From NCBI RefSeq assembly GCF_030388325.1, contig NZ_CP103794.1:5022001-5086000 (forward strand): DNA of 64,000 nt. Direction: 5' to 3'. The notes beneath the pieces were generated by a model that was given only the letters and a program-made list of their open reading frames with translations, made no database searches and was not told the origin of the DNA. Shown piece after piece: positions 10,900 to 19,784 of this stretch. The translations under genes were made by a program, and so were the position numbers. This DNA is from Flavobacterium johnsoniae. Lineage in GTDB: Bacteria; Bacteroidota; Bacteroidia; Flavobacteriales; Flavobacteriaceae. Position 1 is the stretch's first letter, and every line of letters starts with the position of its first letter.

Positions 10900-11829
10900 A
10901 TGATTAAAAATATAAAAAAGGTTTTCGCCATAATTACTCTGATTCTATTTTCAGGATACGAAGCCTTGGCGCAACAGGATCCGCAATATACGCAATACAT
11001 GTATAATACATTGACCGTGAACTCTGCTTATGCAGGTTCATTAGGACATTTAACCATAACTGGACTTTACAGAACACAATGGGTCGGAATTGAAGGCGCT
11101 CCAGATACTCAAAGTTTTTCATTAGATACGCCTGTCGGAAAAAATGTTGGTCTTGGACTTTCTATCGTAAACGAAGAAATCGGTCCTTCTGAAGAACAAT
11201 ATTTAGATGCCAATTTCTCATATACCATTAAATCTGGCGAAACACATAAACTCTCTTTCGGAATAAAAGGTGGTGGACGCGTTATTAATATCGATTGGTC
11301 GAAAGGAAGTTACAGAGATCCTGATGTACAATTTCGTGAAAATATAAACAACAAATTTCTGCCTGTTGTTGGCGCAGGATTGTATTGGCACGGCGAAAGA
11401 GATTATATCGGACTTTCTATTCCGAATTTTATGACTAAAGAACGCTATACTTACGATGATATTAGTGAAGATTTAGTCAATCAGAGAATACACTTGTATC
11501 TTATTGGAGGTATTGTTTTCGATCTTTCGGCTCATACTAAATTTAAGCCTGCTGTTTTGGTCAAATATGTTGCTGGCGCTCCTATTATTGCCGATTTCTC
11601 CGCTAATTTCATGTTCAACAATGCTTTTACTTTAGGAGCTTCTTATCGTACATCAGATTCTGTAAGTGCACTTGCAGGAATTCAGATTTCACCAATGTTT
11701 ATGGTCGGATATTCTTATGATTATACCACAACCGAATTACAGAATTACAATAGTGGTACGCACGAAATTGTACTTCGATTTGAACTGGTTTCTCGTAAAA
11801 AAGGACTAAAATCACCAAGATTCTTTTAA
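10900..11829 (+). CDS. PorP/SprF family type IX secretion membrane protein
   Basis: This ~309-residue protein has a signal peptide ending near ALAQ, followed by the family opening QDPQYTQYMYNTLTVNSAYAGS. The rest is beta-rich and fits an outer-membrane barrel (GLYRTQWVGIEGAPDTQSFS, later FMFNNAFTLGASYRTSDS). In Flavobacterium johnsoniae, SprF-like proteins are needed for secretion or surface attachment of type B sorting-domain cargo, and they are usually encoded just downstream of that cargo, as here. The role as dedicated partner of the giant protein is inferred from this context. I prefer ATG 10900 (MIKNIKKVF) over an in-frame TTG at 10894. The gene probably forms an operon with its two neighbours. 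Confidence 0.92.
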   Translation: MIKNIKKVFAIITLILFSGYEALAQQDPQYTQYMYNTLTVNSAYAGSLGHLTITGLYRTQWVGIEGAPDTQSFSLDTPVGKNVGLGLSIVNEEIGPSEEQYLDANFSYTIKSGETHKLSFGIKGGGRVINIDWSKGSYRDPDVQFRENINNKFLPVVGAGLYWHGERDYIGLSIPNFMTKERYTYDDISEDLVNQRIHLYLIGGIVFDLSAHTKFKPAVLVKYVAGAPIIADFSANFMFNNAFTLGASYRTSDSVSALAGIQISPMFMVGYSYDYTTTELQNYNSGTHEIVLRFELVSRKKGLKSPRFF

Positions 11830-11841
11830 TACGGATAGTCT

Positions 11842-13767
11842 ATGAAAAGAACAATTACTATACTCGCACTATTGGTTTTTCAGATGATTTACTCACAAAC
11901 CAAAAACAAAACTGCCGATGCGCTTTTTGACAAAATGTATTATGTTGAAGCAGCAAAGTCTTATGAGTTCTCAATAAATAATGGTGATAATTCAAAAGAA
12001 ATACTTCAAAGGCTTGGAGATGCCTATTATTTTAATACCAAAATGACAAGTGCGTCTAAATGGTATGGAAAATTAATTGCAGAATATCCAAACGAGGTTT
12101 CAGCAGAATATTTATTTCGTTATGCACAATCATTGCAGGGAATTCAGAATTATGAACTTGCCAAAAAATGGATGAAAACTTTCGCAGAAAAAAAGGCAAA
12201 CGATAAAAGAGCGCAAAATTTTTCTCTTAAAAATATAACTCTTGAAGATATTGAAAATATAAAACCGTCTTTTATTCTAGAAAATTTAGAAATCAATTCG
12301 ACTTATTCGGACTTTGGCCCAATGTATTACAAAGGCGATTTGGTATATTCTACCACAATTGATTCTTCTTATGTAAAAACAGACAAATACGGTTGGAACG
12401 ATCAGCCTTATTTAAATATGCAGTTAGGAAAAATTAGTGAAACACAATCTAATGTGACTTTTAAAGAGCGCTTCGGAAAGGAAATCACAACGCAATATCA
12501 CGAAGCTTGCATTGCTTTTTCTCCAGATGAAAAAACAATTTATTTTACGCGAAACAATTATAATGGAAAACTAAAACGCGACAGCAAAGGCATTAATAAT
12601 CTCAAAATTTACTCGGCTACAGCTGTAGAAAACCAAAATGGAAAAACGCAATGGACAGACATTAAAGAACTGCCTTTTAACAGTGATAATTATTCAGTCG
12701 GACATCCTACAGTAAGCAAAGACGGCAAAAAGCTGTATTTTGTTTCTGATATGCCAGGAACAATTGGTTCTACAGATATATTTGTAGTTGATATTTTAGG
12801 AAATAATCAATTTTCTGAACCAAAAAATTTGGGCGAAAAAATAAATACAACTGGCCGTGAAATGTTCCCATATATTACCGATCAAGCACTATATTTTTCT
12901 TCTGATGGATTCTTAGGTTTAGGAGGTTTGGATGTTTTCGAAAGCAGAATAAATGAAGGTGTTTTTGATATTCCAGCTAACTTAGGCGCGCCATTAAACA
13001 GCAATCGAGATGATTTTGGTTATATCGTTAACGAAGCAACCAATAAAGGTTTTGTTTGTTCGAACAGAAAAACAGGAAAAGGAGATGATGATATTTATTC
13101 GTTTGAACGCTCTTGCAACCAAGCCATAAACGGTTATGTTTTTGATGCCATTTCAAACAACAGAATAGCTGGTGCTATGGTAACCTTAAAAAATGCCAAC
13201 GGAATAAAAGTCGCAGAAAGGGTTTCTCAGCTTGACGGAAAATATGATTTTAATAATAATGTAGATTGTAATACATCTTACACAATAGAAGTCTCAAAAG
13301 AAAATTACAACAACAATACTAAAGCAGTTGTAACCGCAAACAGTTCTGGAAAAACCGAAGCACTTGTTGGTTTAGATCCTGCATTAATAGCCCGCGAAAA
13401 TGGTATTCTAAAAATAAAAATCGGAATTATTTTCTTCGATCTAGATAAATCTGATATTCGTTATGATGCCGCAATAGAACTAAATAAAGTGGTTCTCCTG
13501 ATGACACAATATCCAACTGTCGTGATTAAAATTGAATCGCATACAGATTCCCGAGCCAACGATCAATATAACTTAGAACTTTCCGACCGAAGAGCAAAAG
13601 CTACAAGAGATTATATTATTTCGCAAGGTGTCACAGCAGAACGCATAGAAAGTGCCATTGGTTATGGAGAAACGCAATTAATAAATGACTGTTCAAATGG
13701 TGTTCCGTGTACCGATGCACAACATCAAATGAATCGAAGAAGCGAATTTATCATTACAAAAATGTAA
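11842..13767 (+). CDS. OmpA family protein with TPR-like, PD40 propeller and carboxypeptidase-regulatory domains
   Basis: This 641-residue protein starts with a signal peptide (MKRTITILALLVFQMIYSQ). Next come TPR-like helices (about 25-130) and a PD40/WD40-like propeller (about 140-425; repeats such as AFSPDEKTIYFTRN and VSKDGKKLYFVSD). A carboxypeptidase-regulatory-like beta domain follows (about 430-515). The C-terminus is an OmpA peptidoglycan-binding domain (FFDLDKSDIR, ESHTDSRANDQYNLELSDRRA, GYGETQ). This order resembles PorE, which links T9SS components to the cell wall, and similar genes commonly follow SprF-like genes in flavobacteria. It starts 12 bases after the PorP/SprF gene and ends just before a hairpin terminator. 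A periplasmic anchoring role in the secretion of the giant protein is an inference. Confidence 0.9.
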   Translation: MKRTITILALLVFQMIYSQTKNKTADALFDKMYYVEAAKSYEFSINNGDNSKEILQRLGDAYYFNTKMTSASKWYGKLIAEYPNEVSAEYLFRYAQSLQGIQNYELAKKWMKTFAEKKANDKRAQNFSLKNITLEDIENIKPSFILENLEINSTYSDFGPMYYKGDLVYSTTIDSSYVKTDKYGWNDQPYLNMQLGKISETQSNVTFKERFGKEITTQYHEACIAFSPDEKTIYFTRNNYNGKLKRDSKGINNLKIYSATAVENQNGKTQWTDIKELPFNSDNYSVGHPTVSKDGKKLYFVSDMPGTIGSTDIFVVDILGNNQFSEPKNLGEKINTTGREMFPYITDQALYFSSDGFLGLGGLDVFESRINEGVFDIPANLGAPLNSNRDDFGYIVNEATNKGFVCSNRKTGKGDDDIYSFERSCNQAINGYVFDAISNNRIAGAMVTLKNANGIKVAERVSQLDGKYDFNNNVDCNTSYTIEVSKENYNNNTKAVVTANSSGKTEALVGLDPALIARENGILKIKIGIIFFDLDKSDIRYDAAIELNKVVLLMTQYPTVVIKIESHTDSRANDQYNLELSDRRAKATRDYIISQGVTAERIESAIGYGETQLINDCSNGVPCTDAQHQMNRRSEFIITKM

Positions 13768-13791
13768 AATCTAGAATAATTTATAATAAAA

Positions 13792-13819
13792 AAAAGGACT
13801 CGTATAAACGGGTCCTTTT
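13792..13819. terminator. Bidirectional intrinsic terminator
   Basis: A 12-bp stem (AAAAGGACTCGT / ACGGGTCCTTTT, one T.G wobble) with loop ATAA has A and T runs on its two sides. It separates the OmpA-family gene on the plus strand from a small minus-strand gene and can serve both. Confidence 0.8.
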
Positions 13820-13839
13820 CTTATGACATCAATCTAAAA

Positions 13840-14013
13840 TTAAATAGACTGTTCTTCTTGTCTTCTTTTAGCTCTCTTTTCTTTGAACATTTCCCAGCTT
13901 GCTCCCGTAACCCAATAAGATACGAAACCAACTAAGAAAAACATTAACCAAAATCCTATAGTAAGAATGGTTAAGAAAAGTAAAAAGCCTAAGTACTGTG
14001 AAAATTCAAACAT
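13840..14013 (-). CDS. Small membrane protein, 57 residues, function unknown
   Basis: ATG at 14013-14011 and TAA at 13842-13840 define a 57-codon ORF. It begins MFEFSQYLGFLLFLTILTIG, continues with a long hydrophobic stretch (about residues 8-34, one or two membrane passes), and ends in a strongly basic/acidic tail with KEKRAKRRQEEQ. The composition (one hydrophobic span, then an amphipathic charged tail) and the terminator directly downstream argue for a real gene. I do not recognise the family. It lies between the T9SS operon and fumC and shares neither's direction of travel. Confidence 0.65.
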   Translation of the reverse strand: MFEFSQYLGFLLFLTILTIGFWLMFFLVGFVSYWVTGASWEMFKEKRAKRRQEEQSI

Positions 14014-14280
14014 GTTTTCCGGAATTTTTGAATGTTAGGACAAATGTAGGGTATATATTTTTTCTCAGCAATAAAATCTAAATCAATTTTCGTTAAATAA
14101 CATTTATACGTATATTTATACTCATTTTAAATAAGGATTTTTTAGAATGCGAAATCCTTTAAAATAAGAGCTTATAGAAAACACAATATTTTTTTTGAGG
14201 CTATTTTCTAAGAGAATGATTCTTAAAAGAAGTTTGATATTTAACAGAATACATTTTACAAACAACATATTTACATCCAA

Positions 14281-15666
14281 ATGAAATACAGAATAGAAAA
14301 AGACACCATGGGCGAAGTTCAAGTCCCAGCCGATAAATATTGGGGTGCGCAAACAGAACGTTCAAGAAATAACTTCAAAATCGGACCTTCGGGTTCTATG
14401 CCAAAAGAAATTGTTGAAGGTTTTGCTTATTTAAAAAAAGCTGCTGCTTATGCTAATTACGATTTAGGTGTTTTGCCTATCGAAAAAAGAGATGCTATTG
14501 CCGCTGTTTGTGATGAAATTCTTGAAGGAAAACTAGACGATCAATTCCCACTTGTAATTTGGCAAACTGGTTCTGGAACACAAAGCAACATGAATGTGAA
14601 CGAAGTAATTGCAAACCGCGCACAAGTTCTTAAAGGTTTTGAAATTGGCGAAGGCGAACAATTCATCAAAGCAAATGATGACGTAAACAAATCACAATCA
14701 TCAAATGATACTTTCCCGACTGGAATGCACATTGCAGCTTACAAAATGGTTGTAGAAACTACAATTCCGGGAATTGAAAAATTACATGCTACTTTAGTAA
14801 AAAAAGCCAACGAATTTAAAGATGTTGTAAAAATTGGACGTACACATTTAATGGATGCAACGCCATTAACTCTCGGTCAAGAAATTTCTGGTTACGCTTC
14901 TCAATTAGCATTCGGATTAAAAGCTTTAAAAAACACTTTAGCCCATTTATCTGAAATCGCTCTTGGCGGAACTGCCGTAGGAACTGGACTGAACACACCA
15001 AAAGGCTACGATGTAAAAGTTGCCGAATATATTGCTCAATTTACCAATCATCCGTTTGTAACAGCAGAAAACAAATTTGAAGCACTTGCAGCTCACGATG
15101 CCATTGTAGAAACACACGGAGCATTAAAACAATTAGCGGTTTCGCTAAATAAAATTGCTAACGACGTAAGAATGTTGGCTTCTGGACCACGTTCTGGAAT
15201 CGGTGAAATTCACATTCCAGAAAACGAACCTGGATCTTCTATTATGCCAGGAAAAGTAAATCCGACACAATGTGAAGCTCTGACAATGGTTTGCGCTCAA
15301 GTAATCGGAAACGATATGGCAATTGCGGTTGGCGGAATGCAAGGGCATTACGAATTGAATGTTTTTAAACCTGTAATGGCAGCAAACTTTTTACAATCGG
15401 CACAATTATTAGGCGATGCTTGTGTTTCTTTTGACGAACATTGTGCGCAAGGAATTGAACCAAACTACAAACGAATCAAAGAATTAGTTGATAATTCGCT
15501 AATGCTTGTAACTGCTTTAAATACCAAAATTGGGTATTACAAAGCAGCAGAAATCGCTCAAACAGCCCACAAAAACGGAACGACTCTCAAAGAAGAAGCT
15601 ATCCGTTTAGGGTACGTAACTCCAGAAGATTTTGATGCTTGGGTGAAGCCTGAAGATATGGTTTAG
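14281..15666 (+). CDS. fumC: Class II fumarate hydratase (fumarase C)
   Basis: The enzyme interconverts fumarate and L-malate in the TCA cycle in the cytoplasm. At 461 residues it has the usual FumC length, and the N-terminus is typical ([25 protein letters not shown]). The superfamily signature [11 protein letters not shown] lies at about residues 319-329, and other conserved blocks are SSNDTFPT and [10 protein letters not shown]. The start at 14281 matches the family. It appears to be transcribed alone and ends before a perfect 38-base palindromic terminator. The oxygen-stable, iron-sulfur-independent class II type is clear from the sequence. Confidence 0.97.
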   Translation: MKYRIEKDTMGEVQVPADKYWGAQTERSRNNFKIGPSGSMPKEIVEGFAYLKKAAAYANYDLGVLPIEKRDAIAAVCDEILEGKLDDQFPLVIWQTGSGTQSNMNVNEVIANRAQVLKGFEIGEGEQFIKANDDVNKSQSSNDTFPTGMHIAAYKMVVETTIPGIEKLHATLVKKANEFKDVVKIGRTHLMDATPLTLGQEISGYASQLAFGLKALKNTLAHLSEIALGGTAVGTGLNTPKGYDVKVAEYIAQFTNHPFVTAENKFEALAAHDAIVETHGALKQLAVSLNKIANDVRMLASGPRSGIGEIHIPENEPGSSIMPGKVNPTQCEALTMVCAQVIGNDMAIAVGGMQGHYELNVFKPVMAANFLQSAQLLGDACVSFDEHCAQGIEPNYKRIKELVDNSLMLVTALNTKIGYYKAAEIAQTAHKNGTTLKEEAIRLGYVTPEDFDAWVKPEDMV

Positions 15667-15695
15667 AAATTTTGTTTCAAGTTTTTCTGTTTCAA

Positions 15696-15823
15696 GTTTC
15701 AGGTTTCAGGTTTCAGGTTTCAGGTTGAAATACTGAAAAATCAAATTGAATCTATTTATAAAAAAGGGAGAAAACTTTAAAGTTTTCTCCCTTTTTTATA
15801 ACCTGAAACTTGAAACTTGAAAC
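15696..15823. repeat. GTTTCAG heptamer array with inverted counterpart around a terminator
   Basis: Four perfect tandem copies of GTTTCAG (15696-15723) are preceded by GTTTCAA at 15689. On the far side of the fumC terminator the same unit appears inverted as CTGAAAC, TTGAAAC, TTGAAAC (15803-15823). The two sides can pair into a long stem that encloses the terminator hairpin. No coding potential is seen. Confidence 0.75.
15760..15797. terminator. Perfect bidirectional intrinsic terminator
   Basis: A 38-base perfect palindrome (arms of 19; core GGGAGAAAACTTT / AAAGTTTTCTCCC) ends in six T on either strand. It sits between fumC (+) and the convergent dehydrogenase (-), so it can terminate both. 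Confidence 0.9.
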
Positions 15824-15831
15824 AAAAAAAA

Positions 15832-17034
15832 CTATTTCCCATCAACATAATCCTGCAAATAGCTAAATCTCTCTGTCAATTTTCCGTTTTCTGTGATTTT
15901 GGCACGTTTTAAAATTCCGTCTTTATCTCCGTTGAAGAAAGCAGGAATTACGTGTTCCATAAATTGTTCTCCGAAACCTATACTTGCATCTTTTGGAATT
16001 TCGCAAGGCAAATTATCAACTGCCATAACCGCAACAGCAGCAGGATGAAAAAAGTCCACTTCTTTATCTTCTAAAGGAAAATATCCATATAATGGTTCTG
16101 CAATTGTTGAAGAACGTACTGTACAAGCAATTGGTCCGTTTACATCACACGAAATATCGGCTACCACTTTAAGTTTACAATCACTTGCATTTAGCATTTC
16201 TTTTGTTAGAATCATCGGCGCATTGCTTGCATAAAAATGTCCAGCAAAATAAATATCGGAAACCTTCGTAAATCTTTTAAAATCAGATTCGTATTCTTCA
16301 GGATGCTGAATAAAATCCGTAAAATCTAAAACCTGACCATCTTTTCTTCTATTATATTCTAAAACATCCAACTGCACGTATACAGCTTGAGCATAAGTTT
16401 TAGTCAAATAATTATCAAGTGTGATTTCTTTTATTTTAATGGCATCTAAAATTTCTTTAGCTCCGCTCCCCACTTTTCCTGTTCCCGTAACTACAAATTT
16501 CAAGGCTGGCATTGTGATACGCTTTAAATGCTTTATTAAATCTTCTTTTCCAGAAAGAGTTTCGGCTTTTGGAAGTTTAAACAATTCGAATTTAATTCCG
16601 AAAGCTCTAATTCCGTTATAAACTCCAACCATTCCAGCATATCTTCCAAAACCAATTAAACGTCGATCCAATTCGTCTACAATGGTTTCATGATCGTATA
16701 AATCGATATTTTTCTCTAAAATAGCCTGAAGCAATTTTCTGTTATGAGGCTGTTTTTTAATGGTATGAGAAAAGAAAAAATAGGCTTTATTTGGAATTAA
16801 ATTTTCTATTGGAACTTCTTTCACACCAAACAAAACATCACAGTTTGAAATATCTTCTGTTACTGTAATTCCCATATTTTTATATTCTGCATCAGTGAAA
16901 ATCCTAATATCAGAACTTTCAACTTCAACTGAAGCTTGATGATAAACCTGCTTTAATTTTGCTAATTCATCAGGAGAAAATACAACTCTTCTATCTGGCG
17001 GATTTTTTCTTTCTTTTATAATTCCAAACTTCAT
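15832..17034 (-). CDS. NAD(P)-dependent alanine/saccharopine dehydrogenase-like oxidoreductase
   Basis: This 400-residue protein has the N-terminal fold of the alanine dehydrogenase / transhydrogenase / saccharopine dehydrogenase superfamily (MKFGIIKERKNPPDRRVVFSP, with the conserved KERK and RR positions). A Rossmann segment follows near residues 180-190 (FVVTGTGKVGSGAKEIL). The later ADISCDVNGPIACTVRSSTI and AVAVMAVDNLPCEIPKDAS resemble lysine-forming saccharopine dehydrogenases more than typical alanine dehydrogenases. The substrate cannot be settled from sequence, since Bacteroidota members are annotated either way. It appears to be a single-gene unit and is convergent with fumC. Confidence 0.82.
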   Translation of the reverse strand: MKFGIIKERKNPPDRRVVFSPDELAKLKQVYHQASVEVESSDIRIFTDAEYKNMGITVTEDISNCDVLFGVKEVPIENLIPNKAYFFFSHTIKKQPHNRKLLQAILEKNIDLYDHETIVDELDRRLIGFGRYAGMVGVYNGIRAFGIKFELFKLPKAETLSGKEDLIKHLKRITMPALKFVVTGTGKVGSGAKEILDAIKIKEITLDNYLTKTYAQAVYVQLDVLEYNRRKDGQVLDFTDFIQHPEEYESDFKRFTKVSDIYFAGHFYASNAPMILTKEMLNASDCKLKVVADISCDVNGPIACTVRSSTIAEPLYGYFPLEDKEVDFFHPAAVAVMAVDNLPCEIPKDASIGFGEQFMEHVIPAFFNGDKDGILKRAKITENGKLTERFSYLQDYVDGK

Positions 17035-17273
17035 TTTGACTGATTTTAATATCTAATAATATAACTTTTTGAATTGTATTTGTTTCAAATATAACAAATT
17101 TAGTTAAAATTTTGTTTCTAAAATTCTATTTAGAATGCTTCAAAACCGTTAAAAGCTGAAAAACAAACGACTATATTTTACGATTCTTAAAATTATGTTA
17201 AAAATCACAAATTAAAGCCTCAGAATTGAGAAAACAACAAAATTGAATTCGATATATTTGTTTTTAAAGAACG

Positions 17274-18476
17274 ATGCAAATGATTTTCCTTAAAAAAACA
17301 AAGATACCACAAATACTTTTCTCAGTATTAGTTTTAAGCTCATGTGGTCAAAACAAAAAAACAGCTACAGATACAACTCAAACAGTCGAAGATACATTAC
17401 CTAAAATGAAGCCTTTAGGCGCAGAAAAGAAAATTTCTCAGGCCTATATAAATTCGGTTACTGGCAGAATAAATCACTTTTACAATAAAAACTGGCCTAA
17501 TAACACCATGAATGGAAGCTTTCTAGTAGCCAAAAATGGTCAGATAATTTTTGAAAAATACAACGGATTTGCCAATAAAAATGAAGGAACAAAAATAACG
17601 GCAGAAACTCCAGTCCAAATCGCTTCTGTAAGTAAAGTTTTAACTGCAACTGCGATTTTAAAATTGGTAAATGCAGGTAAAATTGATCTAGATCAAAAAG
17701 TAAATACGATACTAAAAACTTTTCCTTACGAAGATTGCACGATTAGAATGTTATTGAGCCACCGCACTGGAATGCGTAATTATGCTTATTTTACAGATCG
17801 CGACAAATCAATTTGGGATCGTCATAATCAATTGACTAACAAAGACATTCTTGATATTCTGGCGACAAAAGATATTGGTTTAGAATCTAAAACTGGAACA
17901 CGTTTTAGCTATTGCAATACCAATTATGCAATGCTTGCTCTTATAATCGAAAAAATTACGGGTTTGAAATATAAAGAAGCAATGTCTGAAATGATTTTCA
18001 AGCCTTTAGGAATGAAAAACACCTATGTTTTTGATGATGATAAAGACAGAAAAAAGATTGTTCCTTCTTATAAAGGAAATGGTGTAGAAATCGGATTTGA
18101 TTATTTAGATAATGTTTACGGGGATAAAAATGTTTTTTCAACTGTTCGTGATCTTTTAAAATTTGATCGTGCAAGACAATCACCAGATTTTTTAAAACCT
18201 GAATTGCTAAAACAAGTTTATACGGGTTACAGTAACGAACGTAAAGGAACTAAAAATTATGGTCTCGGAATTAGAATGATCAACTGGGAAACGGGACAAA
18301 ATTTCTATTTTCATAACGGTTGGTGGCACGGAAATACCTCATCTTACATAACTTTAATGAAAGAAGGCGTTACGATTATTGCCCTTTCTAATAAGATGAC
18401 AAGAAATACGTATGCTGTCCGCAAATTGGCGCCAATCTTTGGAGATTACCCATTTAATTTTAAAGACGAAGAATAA
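17274..18476 (+). CDS. Serine hydrolase lipoprotein, beta-lactamase class C / penicillin-binding-protein fold
   Basis: The N-terminus is a lipoprotein signal (ILFSVLVLSSCGQ, lipobox Cys), so the protein should be membrane-anchored outside the cytoplasm. The active-site SxxK is S118-V-S-K121. The second motif YxN is Y213-C-N215, and an HNG triad (about 347-349) takes the KTG place, as in many class C-like esterases/peptidases. The family (Pfam Beta-lactamase) includes D-aminopeptidases, esterases and PBP4*-like enzymes. Resistance to beta-lactams cannot be assumed. A second ATG at 17280 is also possible. No terminator is visible before the tmRNA gene that starts 66 bases downstream. Confidence 0.87.
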   Translation: MQMIFLKKTKIPQILFSVLVLSSCGQNKKTATDTTQTVEDTLPKMKPLGAEKKISQAYINSVTGRINHFYNKNWPNNTMNGSFLVAKNGQIIFEKYNGFANKNEGTKITAETPVQIASVSKVLTATAILKLVNAGKIDLDQKVNTILKTFPYEDCTIRMLLSHRTGMRNYAYFTDRDKSIWDRHNQLTNKDILDILATKDIGLESKTGTRFSYCNTNYAMLALIIEKITGLKYKEAMSEMIFKPLGMKNTYVFDDDKDRKKIVPSYKGNGVEIGFDYLDNVYGDKNVFSTVRDLLKFDRARQSPDFLKPELLKQVYTGYSNERKGTKNYGLGIRMINWETGQNFYFHNGWWHGNTSSYITLMKEGVTIIALSNKMTRNTYAVRKLAPIFGDYPFNFKDEE

Positions 18477-18521
18477 GAAAATTTTTCTGAATATTTTAAT
18501 AGAAAGTAATTTCAAATATTC

Positions 18522-18529
18522 TACATTTG
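18522..18529 (+). promoter_or_regulatory. Probable -7 element of the tmRNA promoter
   Basis: TACATTTG matches the Bacteroidota -7 consensus TAnnTTTG, 13 bases before the mature tmRNA end. No convincing TTG -33 box is visible at the usual distance. Confidence 0.45.
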
Positions 18530-18542
18530 CAGACTTATTTTT

Positions 18543-18937
18543 GGGGTCGACTGGTTTTGACAGCAAGTCGAATTGAACAGTAAGCACGTCGAGCATTGAG
18601 ACCTTGCTCGTAAATATAAGATCTCAAACTTTTACACGGCGAAAATAATTACGCTTTAGCTGCATAATCCGAATCATAGTACGATTGCGCCACGTCTCTA
18701 CAAGGTAGAGAAGCTGGATTCTCCTGGAAAGCCTTGGTTTGTGGCGTTCCGTTCAGGGGAACCGTAAAAATAAACCTAGATATCCATGAGCTTCGGGTGG
18801 GTTTCGAAAATTAAGAAGATAAGTGTTCGGTGGCTGTTTCTGGCCTAGCTTAACATCGAAAATCTAATCAGGAAATAAGCGTGTAGAAAGCTCTTTAGTT
18901 GCTTGTTTGGACCCGAGTTCGATTCTCGGCGACTCCA
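18543..18937 (+). ncRNA. ssrA: Transfer-messenger RNA (tmRNA)
   Basis: The 5' end GGGGTCGACTGG pairs with the 3' end CGACTCC to form the tRNA-like acceptor stem, and a T-arm (GAGTTCGATTCTC) lies just before it. The tag reading frame at 18638-18667 reads GGC GAA AAT AAT TAC GCT TTA GCT GCA TAA, giving GENNYALAA, the usual Bacteroidota-type degradation tag. tmRNA rescues stalled ribosomes together with SmpB. The 3' CCA is not encoded (the genome has ACA after the stem), so it must be added enzymatically. The length of about 395 nt is normal for a one-piece tmRNA. Confidence 0.97.
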
Positions 18938-18938
18938 C

Positions 18939-18975
18939 AAAAAAGCCTGTAAACAATTTGTTTACAGGCTTTTTT
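18939..18975 (+). terminator. Intrinsic terminator of tmRNA
   Basis: A perfect hairpin (AAAAAAGCCTGTAAAC, loop AATTT, GTTTACAGGCTTTTTT) ends in a T run and begins two bases after the tmRNA 3' end. It can also terminate the convergent DUF4833 gene. Confidence 0.9.
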
Positions 18976-18996
18976 TATTCATCCAAATAAAACATC

Positions 18997-19578
18997 TTAT
19001 TTTAATACTATTCTTTCCGTAATTGTTTTATTTGAGGAAGCGTCAATTCCGGTAATTTCGGCATATTTTACATTTGGTAACCAAAAAGAACCTCCTTCTA
19101 TGCGAACAAATATTTTTTCAACTTGTATTTTTTTCTGATTTACATTTACAAAGACATGATATTTTTGATCTGAATCTATCTTTTTTAAAGTTAAGGACAA
19201 CTTTTTATATGACACAAACTGAAGTTCAAACTCCTCATTATTTACCGTTGTTTTACTTTCAATTCCGTATGCGAATTTGCGTTGCATATAACTAAAATCT
19301 TTTTTTTCTCCCTTCTCGGCATATCGAATCCAATACGATTTTATGGGATTGCTTTTGTCTATTTTCCCATTTTCTGAATAGTTTACAGCATAAATAGCAG
19401 TGTTTATATTTGGATCACGCTGAATGTAAAACAACATATTATCTACATTTTTAGGCGTTGGGAAATTTAATGGCGATGGATTTTTGGATTGCGCCAATAG
19501 ATTTCCAGAAATTATATTTATTAAGATCGTTATAACGATTAGTGATTTTTTGAAATATTTAAATAATAATTTATTCAT
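18997..19578 (-). CDS. DUF4833 domain exported protein
   Basis: About 193 residues from ATG 19578 (MNKLLFKYFKKSLIVITIL) give a good signal peptide ending near LLAQ. The longer reading frame to 19674 runs into a repeat element and is not used. The body fits DUF4833: NMLFYIQRDPNINTAIYAVNY, then PIKSYWIRYAEKGEKKDFSY, then MQRKFAYGI. The family is of unknown function and is often found in Bacteroidota beside CDP-alcohol phosphatidyltransferases. Such a gene lies upstream on the same strand here, but a 134-base repeat separates them. An envelope-lipid role is only suggested by context. Confidence 0.8.
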   Translation of the reverse strand: MNKLLFKYFKKSLIVITILINIISGNLLAQSKNPSPLNFPTPKNVDNMLFYIQRDPNINTAIYAVNYSENGKIDKSNPIKSYWIRYAEKGEKKDFSYMQRKFAYGIESKTTVNNEEFELQFVSYKKLSLTLKKIDSDQKYHVFVNVNQKKIQVEKIFVRIEGGSFWLPNVKYAEITGIDASSNKTITERIVLK

Positions 19579-19628
19579 AAACGAAATATTAATATTCTGA
19601 TTTGAACCAGCTGAGTATAGTTTTTTTT

Positions 19629-19762
19629 TAACACATAGAATCATAGATATTTTAAACTTATAAAGGCGTTTCACTTGTTTAAATAAACATAGCTATTTGT
19701 GAAGAAACTAGTTTATTTTTTATATTCTTTTGCACATTTAAAACCTATGTTTCTATGTGTTA
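19629..19762. repeat. MITE-like element with 18-bp terminal inverted repeats
   Basis: The ends are TAACACATAGAATCATAG (19629-19646) and CTATGTTTCTATGTGTTA (19745-19762), inverted copies of each other with one mismatch. Runs of T flank both sides. The 134-base interior codes for no plausible protein. It separates the DUF4833 gene from the GtrA gene and supplies the spurious N-terminal extension of the former. Confidence 0.6.
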
Positions 19763-19784
19763 TTTTTTTTAATTAAGCAACCGA

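Noticed and set aside
15674..15823. CRISPR array from the GTTTCAG repeats
   Set aside because: The units are contiguous 7-mers without spacers, and no cas genes are present.
18543..18937. Separate tRNA gene at the tRNA-like ends
   Set aside because: The two halves belong to one tmRNA with an internal tag frame.
19579..19674. N-terminal extension of the DUF4833 gene
   Set aside because: It runs into the 19629-19762 repeat element and precedes a good signal peptide at ATG 19578.
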